From Oscillospiraceae bacterium (GTDB lineage Bacteria > Bacillota > Clostridia > Oscillospirales > Oscillospiraceae): a DNA stretch of 64,000 bases. Both the position numbers and the translations under genes were made by a program. The notes beneath the pieces were generated by a model that was not told the DNA's origin, searched no databases, and was given only the letters and a program-made list of their open reading frames with translations. How positions within the stretch are numbered: the stretch's first letter is position 1; every line of letters begins with the position of its first letter. The stretch is taken from NCBI GenBank assembly GCA_022797115.1, contig JAAWKB010000001.1, forward strand, positions 1 through 64,000, written 5' to 3'. This document shows positions 12,298-21,030 of this stretch, one piece after another.

Positions 12298-12408
12298 AGA
12301 AAAGAATCAAAAGAAAGACTTTAAACGGGCTTTGTAATATAAGTCCATGTTATTAGGGCGTACTGTATCAAGTTCTTTTTGATTCTTTTTCTTTCAAGAA
12401 AAAGAATG
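12279..12408. repeat. Inverted pair of TTCTTTTTGATTCTTTTTCTTTcaagAAAAAGAAT-type elements
   Basis: Minus copy about 12279-12320, plus copy 12371-12408, between walK and walR. Confidence 0.65.
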
Positions 12409-12417
12409 ACTGCCCGC

Positions 12418-13125
12418 CTACGCCTGCCCCGCGAAGTAGTACCCCACGCCGCGGCGGGTCAGGATCAGCGCCGGGCTGGCGGGGTCGTCCTCGATTTTTT
12501 CCCGCAGGCGGCGGACGGTCACATCCACCGTGCGCACGTCGTCCCCGACATATTCATAGTTCCAGACCTGCTCCATCAGGTCGATCCGGGAGTAGACCTT
12601 CCCCGGGTGGCTGGCCAGGAAGGTGAGCAGCTCATATTCCCGCTGGGTCAGGTCAATGGGCTTGTCGTGCTTGCAGACCTGGTAGTTCTCCGGGTTGATG
12701 GTCAGCCCGCCCCCCGCGCTCATGGCCGCCGCGTCCGGCCCGGCCTGCTGCATGGCTGTGCGGCGGATGTTCGCCTTTACCCGCGCCATCAGCTCCCGCA
12801 TGGAGAAGGGCTTGGTGATGTAGTCGTCCGCGCCCAGCTCCAGGCCCAGGACCTTGTCAGTCTCCTCCTCCCGGGCGGTGAGGATGATGACCGGCACGCT
12901 GCTGCCGTTCTCCCGCAGGATGCGGCACACATCAAAGCCGTTCATCTTTGGCAGCATCACGTCCAGGAGGATGATATCCGGGTTTTTCTCCTGGGCCAGG
13001 GCAAGGCCGGTCTCCCCGTCATAGGCGGTCAGGACGGCGTAGCCCTCCTTTTCCAGGTTGAAGCGGAGGATATCCACGATCCCTTTTTCGTCCTCTACAA
13101 TGAGGACGGTCTTTTTTTCTTCCAT
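12418..13125 (-). CDS. walR: Response regulator WalR (OmpR/PhoB type)
   Basis: VLIVEDEKGIVDILRFNLEKEGY... winged helix VDVTVRRLREKIEDDPASPALILTRRGVGYYF. Confidence 0.95.
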   Translation of the reverse strand: MEEKKTVLIVEDEKGIVDILRFNLEKEGYAVLTAYDGETGLALAQEKNPDIILLDVMLPKMNGFDVCRILRENGSSVPVIILTAREEETDKVLGLELGADDYITKPFSMRELMARVKANIRRTAMQQAGPDAAAMSAGGGLTINPENYQVCKHDKPIDLTQREYELLTFLASHPGKVYSRIDLMEQVWNYEYVGDDVRTVDVTVRRLREKIEDDPASPALILTRRGVGYYFAGQA

Positions 13126-13154
13126 GTCGTCCTTCCCTTCCCTTCGTTGCGGCC

Positions 13155-13691
13155 CTACAGATCCAGCAGCAGCTTGGCCTTCAGTACGGCGGCAATGGTC
13201 TTGGCGTCCTTGATCTCGCCGGAGAGCACCTGCTCCACCAGCTGGCTGAAGGGGATGCGCTCCAGGTTCAAAAACTCGTCCGCGTCCAGATGGGTTTCCC
13301 CAAAGGACAGATCCCGGGCCAGATACATGCGGATGATCTCGCCGCAGTAGCCCGGGGAGGGATAGAGCTCCCCCAGGGAACGGAATTCGCCTGGCGCCGC
13401 GCCGGTCTCCTCCTTCAGCTCCCGGATGGCGGCGGCGTCCGGGTCCTCGCCGTACTCCAGTTTCCCGGCGGGCAGCTCCCGCACCACCCGCTCATAGGGG
13501 TAGCGGAACTGGCTGACCAGCAGGGCCTGGTTTTCCTCGTCCAGGGCCAGGATGCATACGCCGCCCGGATGGTCCACCACCTCCCGCACGGACTGCGTCC
13601 CGTCGGGCAGCTCGACAAGGTCCCGGCGGATGTGCAGGATGCGCCCGTCAAAAATCTGTTCGGTGGATAGCCTTTTCTCTGTCAGTTCCAT
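13155..13691 (-). CDS. NUDIX hydrolase (ADP-ribose pyrophosphatase-like)
   Basis: Nudix box AAIRELKEETGAAPGEF. Confidence 0.92.
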   Translation of the reverse strand: MELTEKRLSTEQIFDGRILHIRRDLVELPDGTQSVREVVDHPGGVCILALDEENQALLVSQFRYPYERVVRELPAGKLEYGEDPDAAAIRELKEETGAAPGEFRSLGELYPSPGYCGEIIRMYLARDLSFGETHLDADEFLNLERIPFSQLVEQVLSGEIKDAKTIAAVLKAKLLLDL

Positions 13692-14758
13692 GTTGATTCT
13701 CCTTCTTCCTTGGGTTCCCCGGTATCCTGGGGGATGTCGTTCTCTGCCGCCGGGGCGAGATCCCCGGGGGTCAGTTCGTCAGTATAGACCGCCTTTACCC
13801 CCTCGTCCAACAGCCGGGCAGCCTCGGCGGCATCATTGACGGTGTGGGTGTAGACCGCCAGGCCCAGCTGGCCAGCAATGGGCGCGTACTCCGCGCGCCA
13901 CCAGTAGTCCCACATGGTAATGCCCAAAATGCCGTTTTCCACGCAAAAGGCGGCTTTCTCCTGGAAATCCTCCTCCGTGCGCGCAAAGCCGTCGGTGTAG
14001 AGGGTGTAGATATAGTAGCGGAAGTGGTGGACAGCATCCACCACGCGGAACATCAGCGGGTCATAGATCTGGATGGCCATCCGGTCAAAGAGGTAGCTCA
14101 GACCCAGCTCCCGGGCATCCTGCAGCATGGCCTCAAATTGCAGGGTAACAATCTCCGCCTCGGTGAATTTGGAGTCCGTGATGATGCAGATATCCGGGTA
14201 TTCCTCCATCAGCAGCAGCAAATCCTGGAAGGAGAGGGGGGTATATTTTTTCTGGATGGGTTTGGAGAGGAATTCCTCCAGGGTGGGGACGGCGGTCTCT
14301 CCGACCCCATCCTGCCAGCCGGTGCGCCAGTCGTGGCGCAGCACGACCTTCTGGTCGCGGGTCAGCCGCAGGTCCACCTCGAAGACCCGTACACCCTTGG
14401 CATACTGCTCCAGAAAGCCCTCCCGGCAGTTGAGGGTGGCCTCCCCACCGGCCGCGCCCATGCCGTGGGCGATCACCTGCGCACTGGAGAGAATTTCCGC
14501 CGCTGTCAGCTCGCCGGGCGGGGGGGATTTTTCGACGATGACGGTCGGGGTAGGCTCCAGCCAGGCGGGCATGACTTCCTCCTCCGCTGCCGGAGCGGCC
14601 GGGTCCTCCACGTCGGCCGCAAGGGCCGTCGGACCGGCCCCCTCCTGCCCGCCCAGCAGCAGCACGCCCGCAAGGCCGATAAATTCCAGCGCCGCCACGG
14701 CCAGCAGCAGATAGATCATAGCGGTATATTTCCCAAAGCGCGCCATAGAGCACCTCAT
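13682..14758 (-). CDS. Membrane-anchored glycerophosphodiester phosphodiesterase family protein
   Basis: IAHGMGAAGGEATLNCREGFLEQYAKGVRVFEVDLRLTRDQKVVLRHD; N-terminal TM. Confidence 0.85.
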   Translation of the reverse strand: MRCSMARFGKYTAMIYLLLAVAALEFIGLAGVLLLGGQEGAGPTALAADVEDPAAPAAEEEVMPAWLEPTPTVIVEKSPPPGELTAAEILSSAQVIAHGMGAAGGEATLNCREGFLEQYAKGVRVFEVDLRLTRDQKVVLRHDWRTGWQDGVGETAVPTLEEFLSKPIQKKYTPLSFQDLLLLMEEYPDICIITDSKFTEAEIVTLQFEAMLQDARELGLSYLFDRMAIQIYDPLMFRVVDAVHHFRYYIYTLYTDGFARTEEDFQEKAAFCVENGILGITMWDYWWRAEYAPIAGQLGLAVYTHTVNDAAEAARLLDEGVKAVYTDELTPGDLAPAAENDIPQDTGEPKEEGESTWN

Positions 14759-14855
14759 CTGTTTATTTGTGTACGTTGCTTAGTATACCATGGTAATGCG
14801 GAAAATTCCACAAGAATTTCTCCATATTGTCCGGCAAATGACGGGCAAAGTACGA

Positions 14856-14884
14856 TTGACAAAGAAACCGCCCCCCTCTATAAT
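14856..14884 (+). promoter_or_regulatory. Consensus sigma-A promoter TTGACA-N17-TATAAT
   Basis: ttgaca 14856-14861, tataat 14879-14884, spacer exactly 17. Confidence 0.9.
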
Positions 14885-14945
14885 AGGTATAGAGAAAAAG
14901 GCGCGGCCTCCGCTGGGACCGGCGGAGGAGCGGGGAGGTGTAAGC

Positions 14946-15203
14946 GTGTATCGGATCGTTCGGATCACAGACAAGGAGGGTGTCGCCAAGGCCGGCGCGG
15001 AGGGCATGGGCTGTATCGGTGAGCCCAAGATGGAGGATGGCTGTGTGCTCATCCACTGCCGCTACGACCGGCGGGGCGACCCCTGTGACCGGTATATCCG
15101 CACCAGCCTGGTCCAGACCTGGAAGAAGGACAAGGAGACAGGCCGGGTGGTGGTGGAGACAAAAAACAGTATCTACTATATGGACCCGGTAAAGAATACA
15201 TAA
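14946..15203 (+). CDS. Uncharacterised 85-aa protein
   Basis: GTG start after GGAGGTG SD; MYRIVRITDKEGVAKAGAEGMGCIGEPKMEDGCVLIHCRYDRRGDPCDRYIRTS...; promoter upstream, terminator downstream. Confidence 0.8.
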   Translation: MYRIVRITDKEGVAKAGAEGMGCIGEPKMEDGCVLIHCRYDRRGDPCDRYIRTSLVQTWKKDKETGRVVVETKNSIYYMDPVKNT

Positions 15204-15239
15204 TGGCGCAGCCCGCCAGGGTGCGCGCAGCAGAAAAAC

Positions 15240-15281
15240 AGGGCCCGCCTGACACAACCGTCGGGCGGGCCCTGTTTTTCT
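15240..15281 (+). terminator. Rho-independent terminator
   Basis: agggcccgcc...gggcgggccct followed by gttttt. Confidence 0.85.
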
Positions 15282-15664
15282 AAATCTACTAATATAGGTC
15301 AATAAGAGGGGGATGGCAGGCGGAACGGGCCGCAAAGGGACTCCCTGCTGCCATCTGGTCGGGCTTCTGTTCCCATTTCCACCTCCCATCTCTCCTGAAA
15401 ACGACCGCTCTGATTCCATGCACTGTGCGCTGCGCCGTCCGAAAGCACCGCGTACATGCTTCTGCCGTCAAGCACCGGCAGCTACATAAGGGCACTATAG
15501 CATGTGGTTTCTTTTGCGTCAAGAACTCGCGAGAAATGTAGAACTTTGTTTCAAAAAAAGATTTCTTTTTGCCGCTTTTATTAATAATGATGAAACTTAC
15601 TGGATTACATTTACTGGAATTGGGGTTTTTATACAAAAAATATAGAGAAATTTGCAGAATTCCC

Positions 15665-15692
15665 TTGACGGGACGAAAAAAGCTGGTATACT
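15665..15692 (+). promoter_or_regulatory. Sigma-A type promoter TTGACG-N16-TATACT
   Basis: Read directly; about 210 nt upstream of the tandem PBP4B gene. Confidence 0.75.
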
Positions 15693-15699
15693 AAAGGTA

Positions 15700-15820
15700 C
15701 AAGCAATCTAAGGCGATCAAACCGCTCGATCTCCGTGCATGGATGTCCGAGTCCAGTGCCAACCTTTCTGTGGCAGGCGTTACCCTGCCCAGAAGGCGGC
15801 CTGTGGCGCGGGCATTTTTT
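15700..15820 (+). ncRNA. Candidate structured leader or small RNA ending in a T-run
   Basis: Hairpin CCTTTCTGTGGCAGG-cgttac-CCTGCCCAGAAGG (15763-15796), possible outer stem CCGTGC/GCGCGG, then ATTTTTTG. Confidence 0.4.
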
Positions 15821-15906
15821 GTATCCGGCGGGATACATTAAATAAAAACGCACATGTGGCGCCCGTCCGCCAGAAGCTCAGTTAATGTGTGAAATAGGAG
15901 ACAAAC

Positions 15907-18900
15907 ATGAAAAAAGCAATGCAGAGAATGCTCAGCCTGGTACTGGCCGCAGTACTCAGCCTGTCACTGGCCTGTCCCGCCTTTGCTGCCGGGGGTGCGC
16001 AGCCCGTCGCCCTGCCGGACCAGGATTGGCAGGGGGCCGTCACCTTCCCCGATTGGAAGGGCTATGTTGACGACACGCTGGCAATGAACAGCCTGTACAG
16101 CTTCACCTGCTTCCGTGACCAGGGCGAGCTGTACGTCACCCCCGCCGAGGGCGTGACCAGTTTCCGCCTCTTTGTCAACAATGCCGAGGTTGACACCTCC
16201 GGCATGGGGGCGGGGCGCACCTGGAAGGTGGATATCTCCGGCCTGACTGTGGACGGTACCAACACCATCCAGGTCTCCGCCATCACCCCGTCCACCCTCA
16301 CCGTCGCCGTCAACATCCCCTATCCCACGCTCATCAGCGGGACCCCGGAGGATGTGGGCATGGACGCGGATACGCTGTCGCTGATTGGCGATCTGGTCAG
16401 GGCCGAGGTGAAGTACGGCTTCTCCGGCGCACAGCTGGCTGTGGTGAAGGACGGCAAGCTGGTGGTCAACGAGGCGTGGGGCGCTGTGAACGGCTACCGC
16501 AATGACAACAGCCGCATCCAGCCCGGTGACAGCGACTATGTCCCCGTCACCACCGATACCCTCTATGACCTGGCCTCCAACACGAAGATGTACTCCGTCA
16601 ACTACGCCCTTCAGTACATGCTCAGCCACGAGGGCTACGACATCGCCCTGGACGACCCCATCACCAAGTTCTTCCCGGAATTTGACGATCAGGGGAAGAC
16701 CATCTTCAAGGCCGGCACCGGCGCGGCAGAGCAGGCGCAGATCTGCGCCTGGAAGAGCCAGCTGACCATCCGGGACGTCCTGATGCACCAGGCCGGCTTT
16801 GACCCGGACCCCCAGTACCACAACGACCAGTTTGACCAGGCTGCCCAGACCCCCCAGGCCGGTGTGGACAACCCCCTCTTCTCCCAGGACCGCTCCGCCA
16901 CCCTGGGGAAGGTGCTGGCCTCCCCGCTGACCTATGAGCCGGGCACCCAGACCAAGTACTCCGACGTGGACTATATGCTTCTCTGCTTCATCATCGAGAA
17001 GGTGGCCGGCAAGGGGCTGGACCAGTTCCTCAAGGAGACCTTCTGGACCCCGATGGGCCTCAAGCACATCACCTACAACCCCCTGGAAAATGGCTTTGCC
17101 AAGGATGACTGCGCCGCAACAGAGCTCCAGGGCAACACCCGGGACGGCGCGATCCACTTCGCCAACGTCCGCACCGATGTGGTCCAGGGCGAGGTCCACG
17201 ATGAGAAGGCGTTCTACGCCATGGACGGCGTATCCGGCCACGCGGGCCTCTTCTCCAACGCGGAGGATCTGGCCAGGCTGGCCTCCCTGATGCTCACCGG
17301 CGGCTACGGCGGCCATCAGTACTTTAGCACCGATATCATCGATGAGTTCACAAAGCCCAAGAGCATCGAGGCGCCCACCTGGGGGCTGGGCTGGTGGCGG
17401 CAGGGCAACGCAGGCCGTAACAACTACTTCACCACCCATTCCTCCAGCGGCACCATCGGCCACCAGGGCTGGACCGGCACGCTGACCGTGATTGACCCGG
17501 AGCAGGATCTGGTTGTCGTACTGCTGACCAACAAGAAGAATTCCCCCGTCCTGGACAACACCGTCAGCGCCAATGACTTCTACTCCGACAACATGGTCCT
17601 GGGCGGCCTGGGCTGCGTGGTGGGCTATGTGTACGAGTCCCTCACCTCATCCCCGGAGGCCATGGACGCCAGCCTCATGCAGCTGGCGATGGACCGCATC
17701 AGTATGCTGCCCGAGCACAAGGGAGCTTATGACGAGGCCCCCCACATGAATGACGCGTTTGCCCTGGCAGACCTCTCGGTCACTCGGGCGGAAAAGCGTC
17801 TCAACCAGGCTGCCAAGGGCTATGCCCAGTCCGCCCTGGACGCCCTGGCCGAGGCTGCTGCGGCGTATGTGGACAAGGATGAGAACAAGGCCAACGCGGA
17901 GAAGTGGCTGGCAGAGCTCCAGGCGCGTCTGGATGCCGTCACCGCGGCCGGGGACGCCGCCCCCTCCGCCGGGCTGAAGGCAGTCTCCGTTTCCTCCATG
18001 CCCTGCGCGGACAAGGACGGCAAGTACACCGGCGGCGACCAGAACGCCGTCTATTTCCCCAGGGCCTATGGCACCGGCACATCCTACTGCTACCAGAACG
18101 GCGTGACCTGGTTTGACACCTACAAGGGCCAGGGCACCATCTACTTCGCCGTGCGCAGCGCCATCCCCTCCCTCCAGGTGTTCGTCAACGGTGTGGCTGT
18201 GGATGTCTCCGCCATGCTGGAGAAGACCGGCTTCTTCGCCGTAGATGTGTCCAAGGTGGCTGTGAATGGCCGCAACAGCGTGCAGGTGAGCGGGATGCCC
18301 GTGGGTACCCCCAGGGGTGAGGACGCGCCGCTGCTGATGGTCAGCGTCAATCCGGAGGTCATCAAGGGCAAGCCGGCGGACGTGGGCCTGGACAGCAAGG
18401 TCCTGAATCTGATCAGCGATATCATCCAGGGCGATGTGGACCGGGGCTTTACGTCCGCCCAGCTGGCGATTGTCAAGGACGGCCGGATGGTCTACTCCAA
18501 CGCATGGGGCGCGGCCAACTCCTACACCTCCGACGGGGAGCGCATCCTGCCCAGCGACAGCGGCTATGTCCCCGCCACCACCGATACCCTCTACGACCTG
18601 GCGTCCAACTCCAAGATGTACGCCGTGAACTACGCCCTCCAGTACCTGGTCAAGGAGGGGCAGCTGCACCTCGGCGACCCCATTACCAAATACTTCCCCA
18701 GCTTCGCTGAAAAGGGCAATATTGCCTTCAAGACAGGCACTGCTGAGGCTGACAAGGACAAAATAACTGCCTGGAAGCAGCAGCTGACCATCCAGGATAT
18801 CCTCCAGCACCAGGCCGGCTTTGATCCGGACCCCCAGTTCCACAACGACCAGTTCAACCAGGATACCCAGACCCCCGAGGCCGGGACGGCCAACCCCCTC

Positions 18901-20376
18901 TACGCCATCGGCAGCGGGAAGGTGGCCGAGGCCATCTGCAAAGCCCCCCTCAACTATGAGCCGGGCACCAAGACGGTCTACTCCGATGTGGACTACATGC
19001 TGCTGGGCCTCATTATTGAGAAGGTCTCCGGCAAGGATCTGGATACCTTCCTGAAGGACGTGTTCTTCAAGCCCCTGGGGCTCAGCCATATCACCTATGC
19101 CCCCCTGGAGCACGGCTTTGACGCCGGCGACTGTGCGGCCACCGAGCTCAACGGCAACAGCCGGGACGGCGCGATCCACTTCACCGGTATCCGGGAGGGC
19201 GTCATCCAGGGGACGGTCCACGACGAGAAGGCATACTATGCGATGAACGGCGTATCCGGTCACGCGGGCCTCTTCTCCAATGCGGAGGATCTGGCCAAGC
19301 TGGCCCAGGTGATGCTCAACCACAGCGGCTACGGGAAAACGGCCCTCTTTAACCCCAATGTCAACAGCTATTTCACCGCCCGCAAGGACACCCTGGCCAA
19401 CTGGGGGCAGGGCTGGTGGCGGCAGGGCAGCTGCCTGCGCCCGTGGTACTTCGGCGTTCAGGCGTCCCGGGATACCATCGGCCACCAGGGCTGGACCGGC
19501 ACGCTGACCATGATCGACCCGGAGCAGGATCTGGTGGTGGTCTACCTGACCAACAAGATCAACTCCCCCGTCACGGACAACACCGCCAACCCCAACCAGT
19601 TTGACGGCAACTGGTACACCGCCTCTACCCTGGGCTTTGTGGCCAACATCCTCTACCAGGGCCTCAGCAGCAACAGCGCCGCCTCCGATATCCAGCCGGC
19701 CCTGGATTCCCTGCTGGGCAGCATGGCCATTGACCATCTGCGCCTGGTGGACGAGGCGGAAACTGCGGATGCGGAACACCCCATCGTCCAGTCCGCCTAT
19801 GCGGTGGCGGAGCAGGTCCTGGCCGTGGCAAAGGAGCGCGGGAACGCGGAAAATCTCCAGGCGGCCCAGGCTGTTGTTGATGCGCTGGACCCGGTGCGCG
19901 ACGCCCAGTTCCTGGCCGGGCAGGACGCAGCCCCGGTCCCGGCCGCTGCCCTCCCTTTCAATGATGTGGCGGCAGACGCCGCCTACTACGGCGACCTTCT
20001 GGCCGTGTATCAGGCGGGGCTGATGCGGGGTGTTACAGCGGAGCAGTTCGTGCCGGAGACATCCGTTACCTGGAGTATGCTGGCAAACATCCTCTATCAG
20101 CTGGAGGGCCGACCCGAGACGGAATCCACCGGCAGCCGCTGGTTCTCCAAGGCGGTTGCCTGGGCGGACGCCAACGGCCTGCTGCCCGGCTATGAGGACG
20201 GCGTTACCGACCCTACCGCGGGCCTGACCGGTGACGAAGCCGCCGCCATCCTCACCGGCTACGCTGAAAAGCAGGGGATCACCCTGGAGGAAGGCGCGCT
20301 GCCCGGCGGAGATGGCACGGTATCCCGCGCCGCCCTGACCTCTGTGCTCGCCCATTTCGTGGACAGCGCGGCCTGA
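15907..20376 (+). CDS. Secreted tandem PBP4B (YfeW)-like serine hydrolase, two beta-lactamase-family units, C-terminal SLH-like repeats
   Basis: Signal peptide; two copies of ...TTDTLYDLASN[TS]KMY..., YSDVDYMLL, [AC]AATEL.GN[TS]RDGAIHF, VHDEKA[FY]YAM[DN]GVSGHAGLFSNAEDLA, GHQGWTGTLT; C-terminus FNDVAADAAYYGDLLAVYQAGLMRG. Confidence 0.9.
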   Translation: MKKAMQRMLSLVLAAVLSLSLACPAFAAGGAQPVALPDQDWQGAVTFPDWKGYVDDTLAMNSLYSFTCFRDQGELYVTPAEGVTSFRLFVNNAEVDTSGMGAGRTWKVDISGLTVDGTNTIQVSAITPSTLTVAVNIPYPTLISGTPEDVGMDADTLSLIGDLVRAEVKYGFSGAQLAVVKDGKLVVNEAWGAVNGYRNDNSRIQPGDSDYVPVTTDTLYDLASNTKMYSVNYALQYMLSHEGYDIALDDPITKFFPEFDDQGKTIFKAGTGAAEQAQICAWKSQLTIRDVLMHQAGFDPDPQYHNDQFDQAAQTPQAGVDNPLFSQDRSATLGKVLASPLTYEPGTQTKYSDVDYMLLCFIIEKVAGKGLDQFLKETFWTPMGLKHITYNPLENGFAKDDCAATELQGNTRDGAIHFANVRTDVVQGEVHDEKAFYAMDGVSGHAGLFSNAEDLARLASLMLTGGYGGHQYFSTDIIDEFTKPKSIEAPTWGLGWWRQGNAGRNNYFTTHSSSGTIGHQGWTGTLTVIDPEQDLVVVLLTNKKNSPVLDNTVSANDFYSDNMVLGGLGCVVGYVYESLTSSPEAMDASLMQLAMDRISMLPEHKGAYDEAPHMNDAFALADLSVTRAEKRLNQAAKGYAQSALDALAEAAAAYVDKDENKANAEKWLAELQARLDAVTAAGDAAPSAGLKAVSVSSMPCADKDGKYTGGDQNAVYFPRAYGTGTSYCYQNGVTWFDTYKGQGTIYFAVRSAIPSLQVFVNGVAVDVSAMLEKTGFFAVDVSKVAVNGRNSVQVSGMPVGTPRGEDAPLLMVSVNPEVIKGKPADVGLDSKVLNLISDIIQGDVDRGFTSAQLAIVKDGRMVYSNAWGAANSYTSDGERILPSDSGYVPATTDTLYDLASNSKMYAVNYALQYLVKEGQLHLGDPITKYFPSFAEKGNIAFKTGTAEADKDKITAWKQQLTIQDILQHQAGFDPDPQFHNDQFNQDTQTPEAGTANPLYAIGSGKVAEAICKAPLNYEPGTKTVYSDVDYMLLGLIIEKVSGKDLDTFLKDVFFKPLGLSHITYAPLEHGFDAGDCAATELNGNSRDGAIHFTGIREGVIQGTVHDEKAYYAMNGVSGHAGLFSNAEDLAKLAQVMLNHSGYGKTALFNPNVNSYFTARKDTLANWGQGWWRQGSCLRPWYFGVQASRDTIGHQGWTGTLTMIDPEQDLVVVYLTNKINSPVTDNTANPNQFDGNWYTASTLGFVANILYQGLSSNSAASDIQPALDSLLGSMAIDHLRLVDEAETADAEHPIVQSAYAVAEQVLAVAKERGNAENLQAAQAVVDALDPVRDAQFLAGQDAAPVPAAALPFNDVAADAAYYGDLLAVYQAGLMRGVTAEQFVPETSVTWSMLANILYQLEGRPETESTGSRWFSKAVAWADANGLLPGYEDGVTDPTAGLTGDEAAAILTGYAEKQGITLEEGALPGGDGTVSRAALTSVLAHFVDSAA

Positions 20377-20453
20377 CCCAAACCGGCTGGAGGGATATTC
20401 CGGCTGATAGAAAATCCAGAGCAGGCGGCTATCGCGGCCGTTTGACAAGCTGG

Positions 20454-20497
20454 ACCGCCCCTGCGGCTGATGTTGGTCAGCTGCAGGGGCGGCTTAT
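20454..20497 (+). terminator. Rho-independent terminator
   Basis: ccgcccctgcggctga-tgttgg-tcagctgcaggggcgg then cttatt. Confidence 0.8.
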
Positions 20498-20667
20498 TAT
20501 ATCGCCCCAAAACCGGCAAGGCCCGGCAAAAATGCACATCCCCAAAAGGCTTGGCAGGCCGGGCCCCCCGCGCAGAAATATAGGCTTGATTTTCCGGTGG
20601 TTTTCATTTAAAATGAGCTCCGTGGGCTTTTTAGAAATATCGATCAACGAAACAGGGAGGCTGCTCT

Positions 20668-21030
20668 ATGAAAAAGCGTATTTTGGTGGTAGATGACGAC
20701 AGTATGAATCTGGCGCGGACAAAAAAGATCCTGGGGAAGGAGTATGATGTCGTGCTGGCGGATTCAGGTAAAAAGGCGCTTGAAAAGCTGAGGGACGAGA
20801 CCGTCGATCTGATCCTTATGGATATTGAAATGCCCAAAATGAACGGCTTTGAGACCTTTTCCCGTATAAAGGATCTGGGTGACGAGATACCGGTGATCTT
20901 TTTAACCGCGTCGGGGATGGAGGACGATGTAGTCAGCGCCATCAGGCTCGGCGCAGTGAATTACCTGAAAAAGCCATATTTGCCGCAGGAGCTGCAAAAG
21001 CGGGTCTCACAGGAGTTTGAGCGGCAATGA
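20668..21030 (+). CDS. Stand-alone receiver-domain response regulator
   Basis: RILVVDDDSMNLARTKKILGKEYDVVLADSGKKALEKLRDETVDLILMDIEMPKMNG; no output domain. Confidence 0.92.
   Translation: MKKRILVVDDDSMNLARTKKILGKEYDVVLADSGKKALEKLRDETVDLILMDIEMPKMNGFETFSRIKDLGDEIPVIFLTASGMEDDVVSAIRLGAVNYLKKPYLPQELQKRVSQEFERQ

Noticed and set aside
17647-20448. 933-aa minus-strand ORF (and 15964-17463)
   Set aside because: Shadow ORFs antisense to the tandem PBP4B gene; repeated antisense motifs only reflect the sense-strand duplication.
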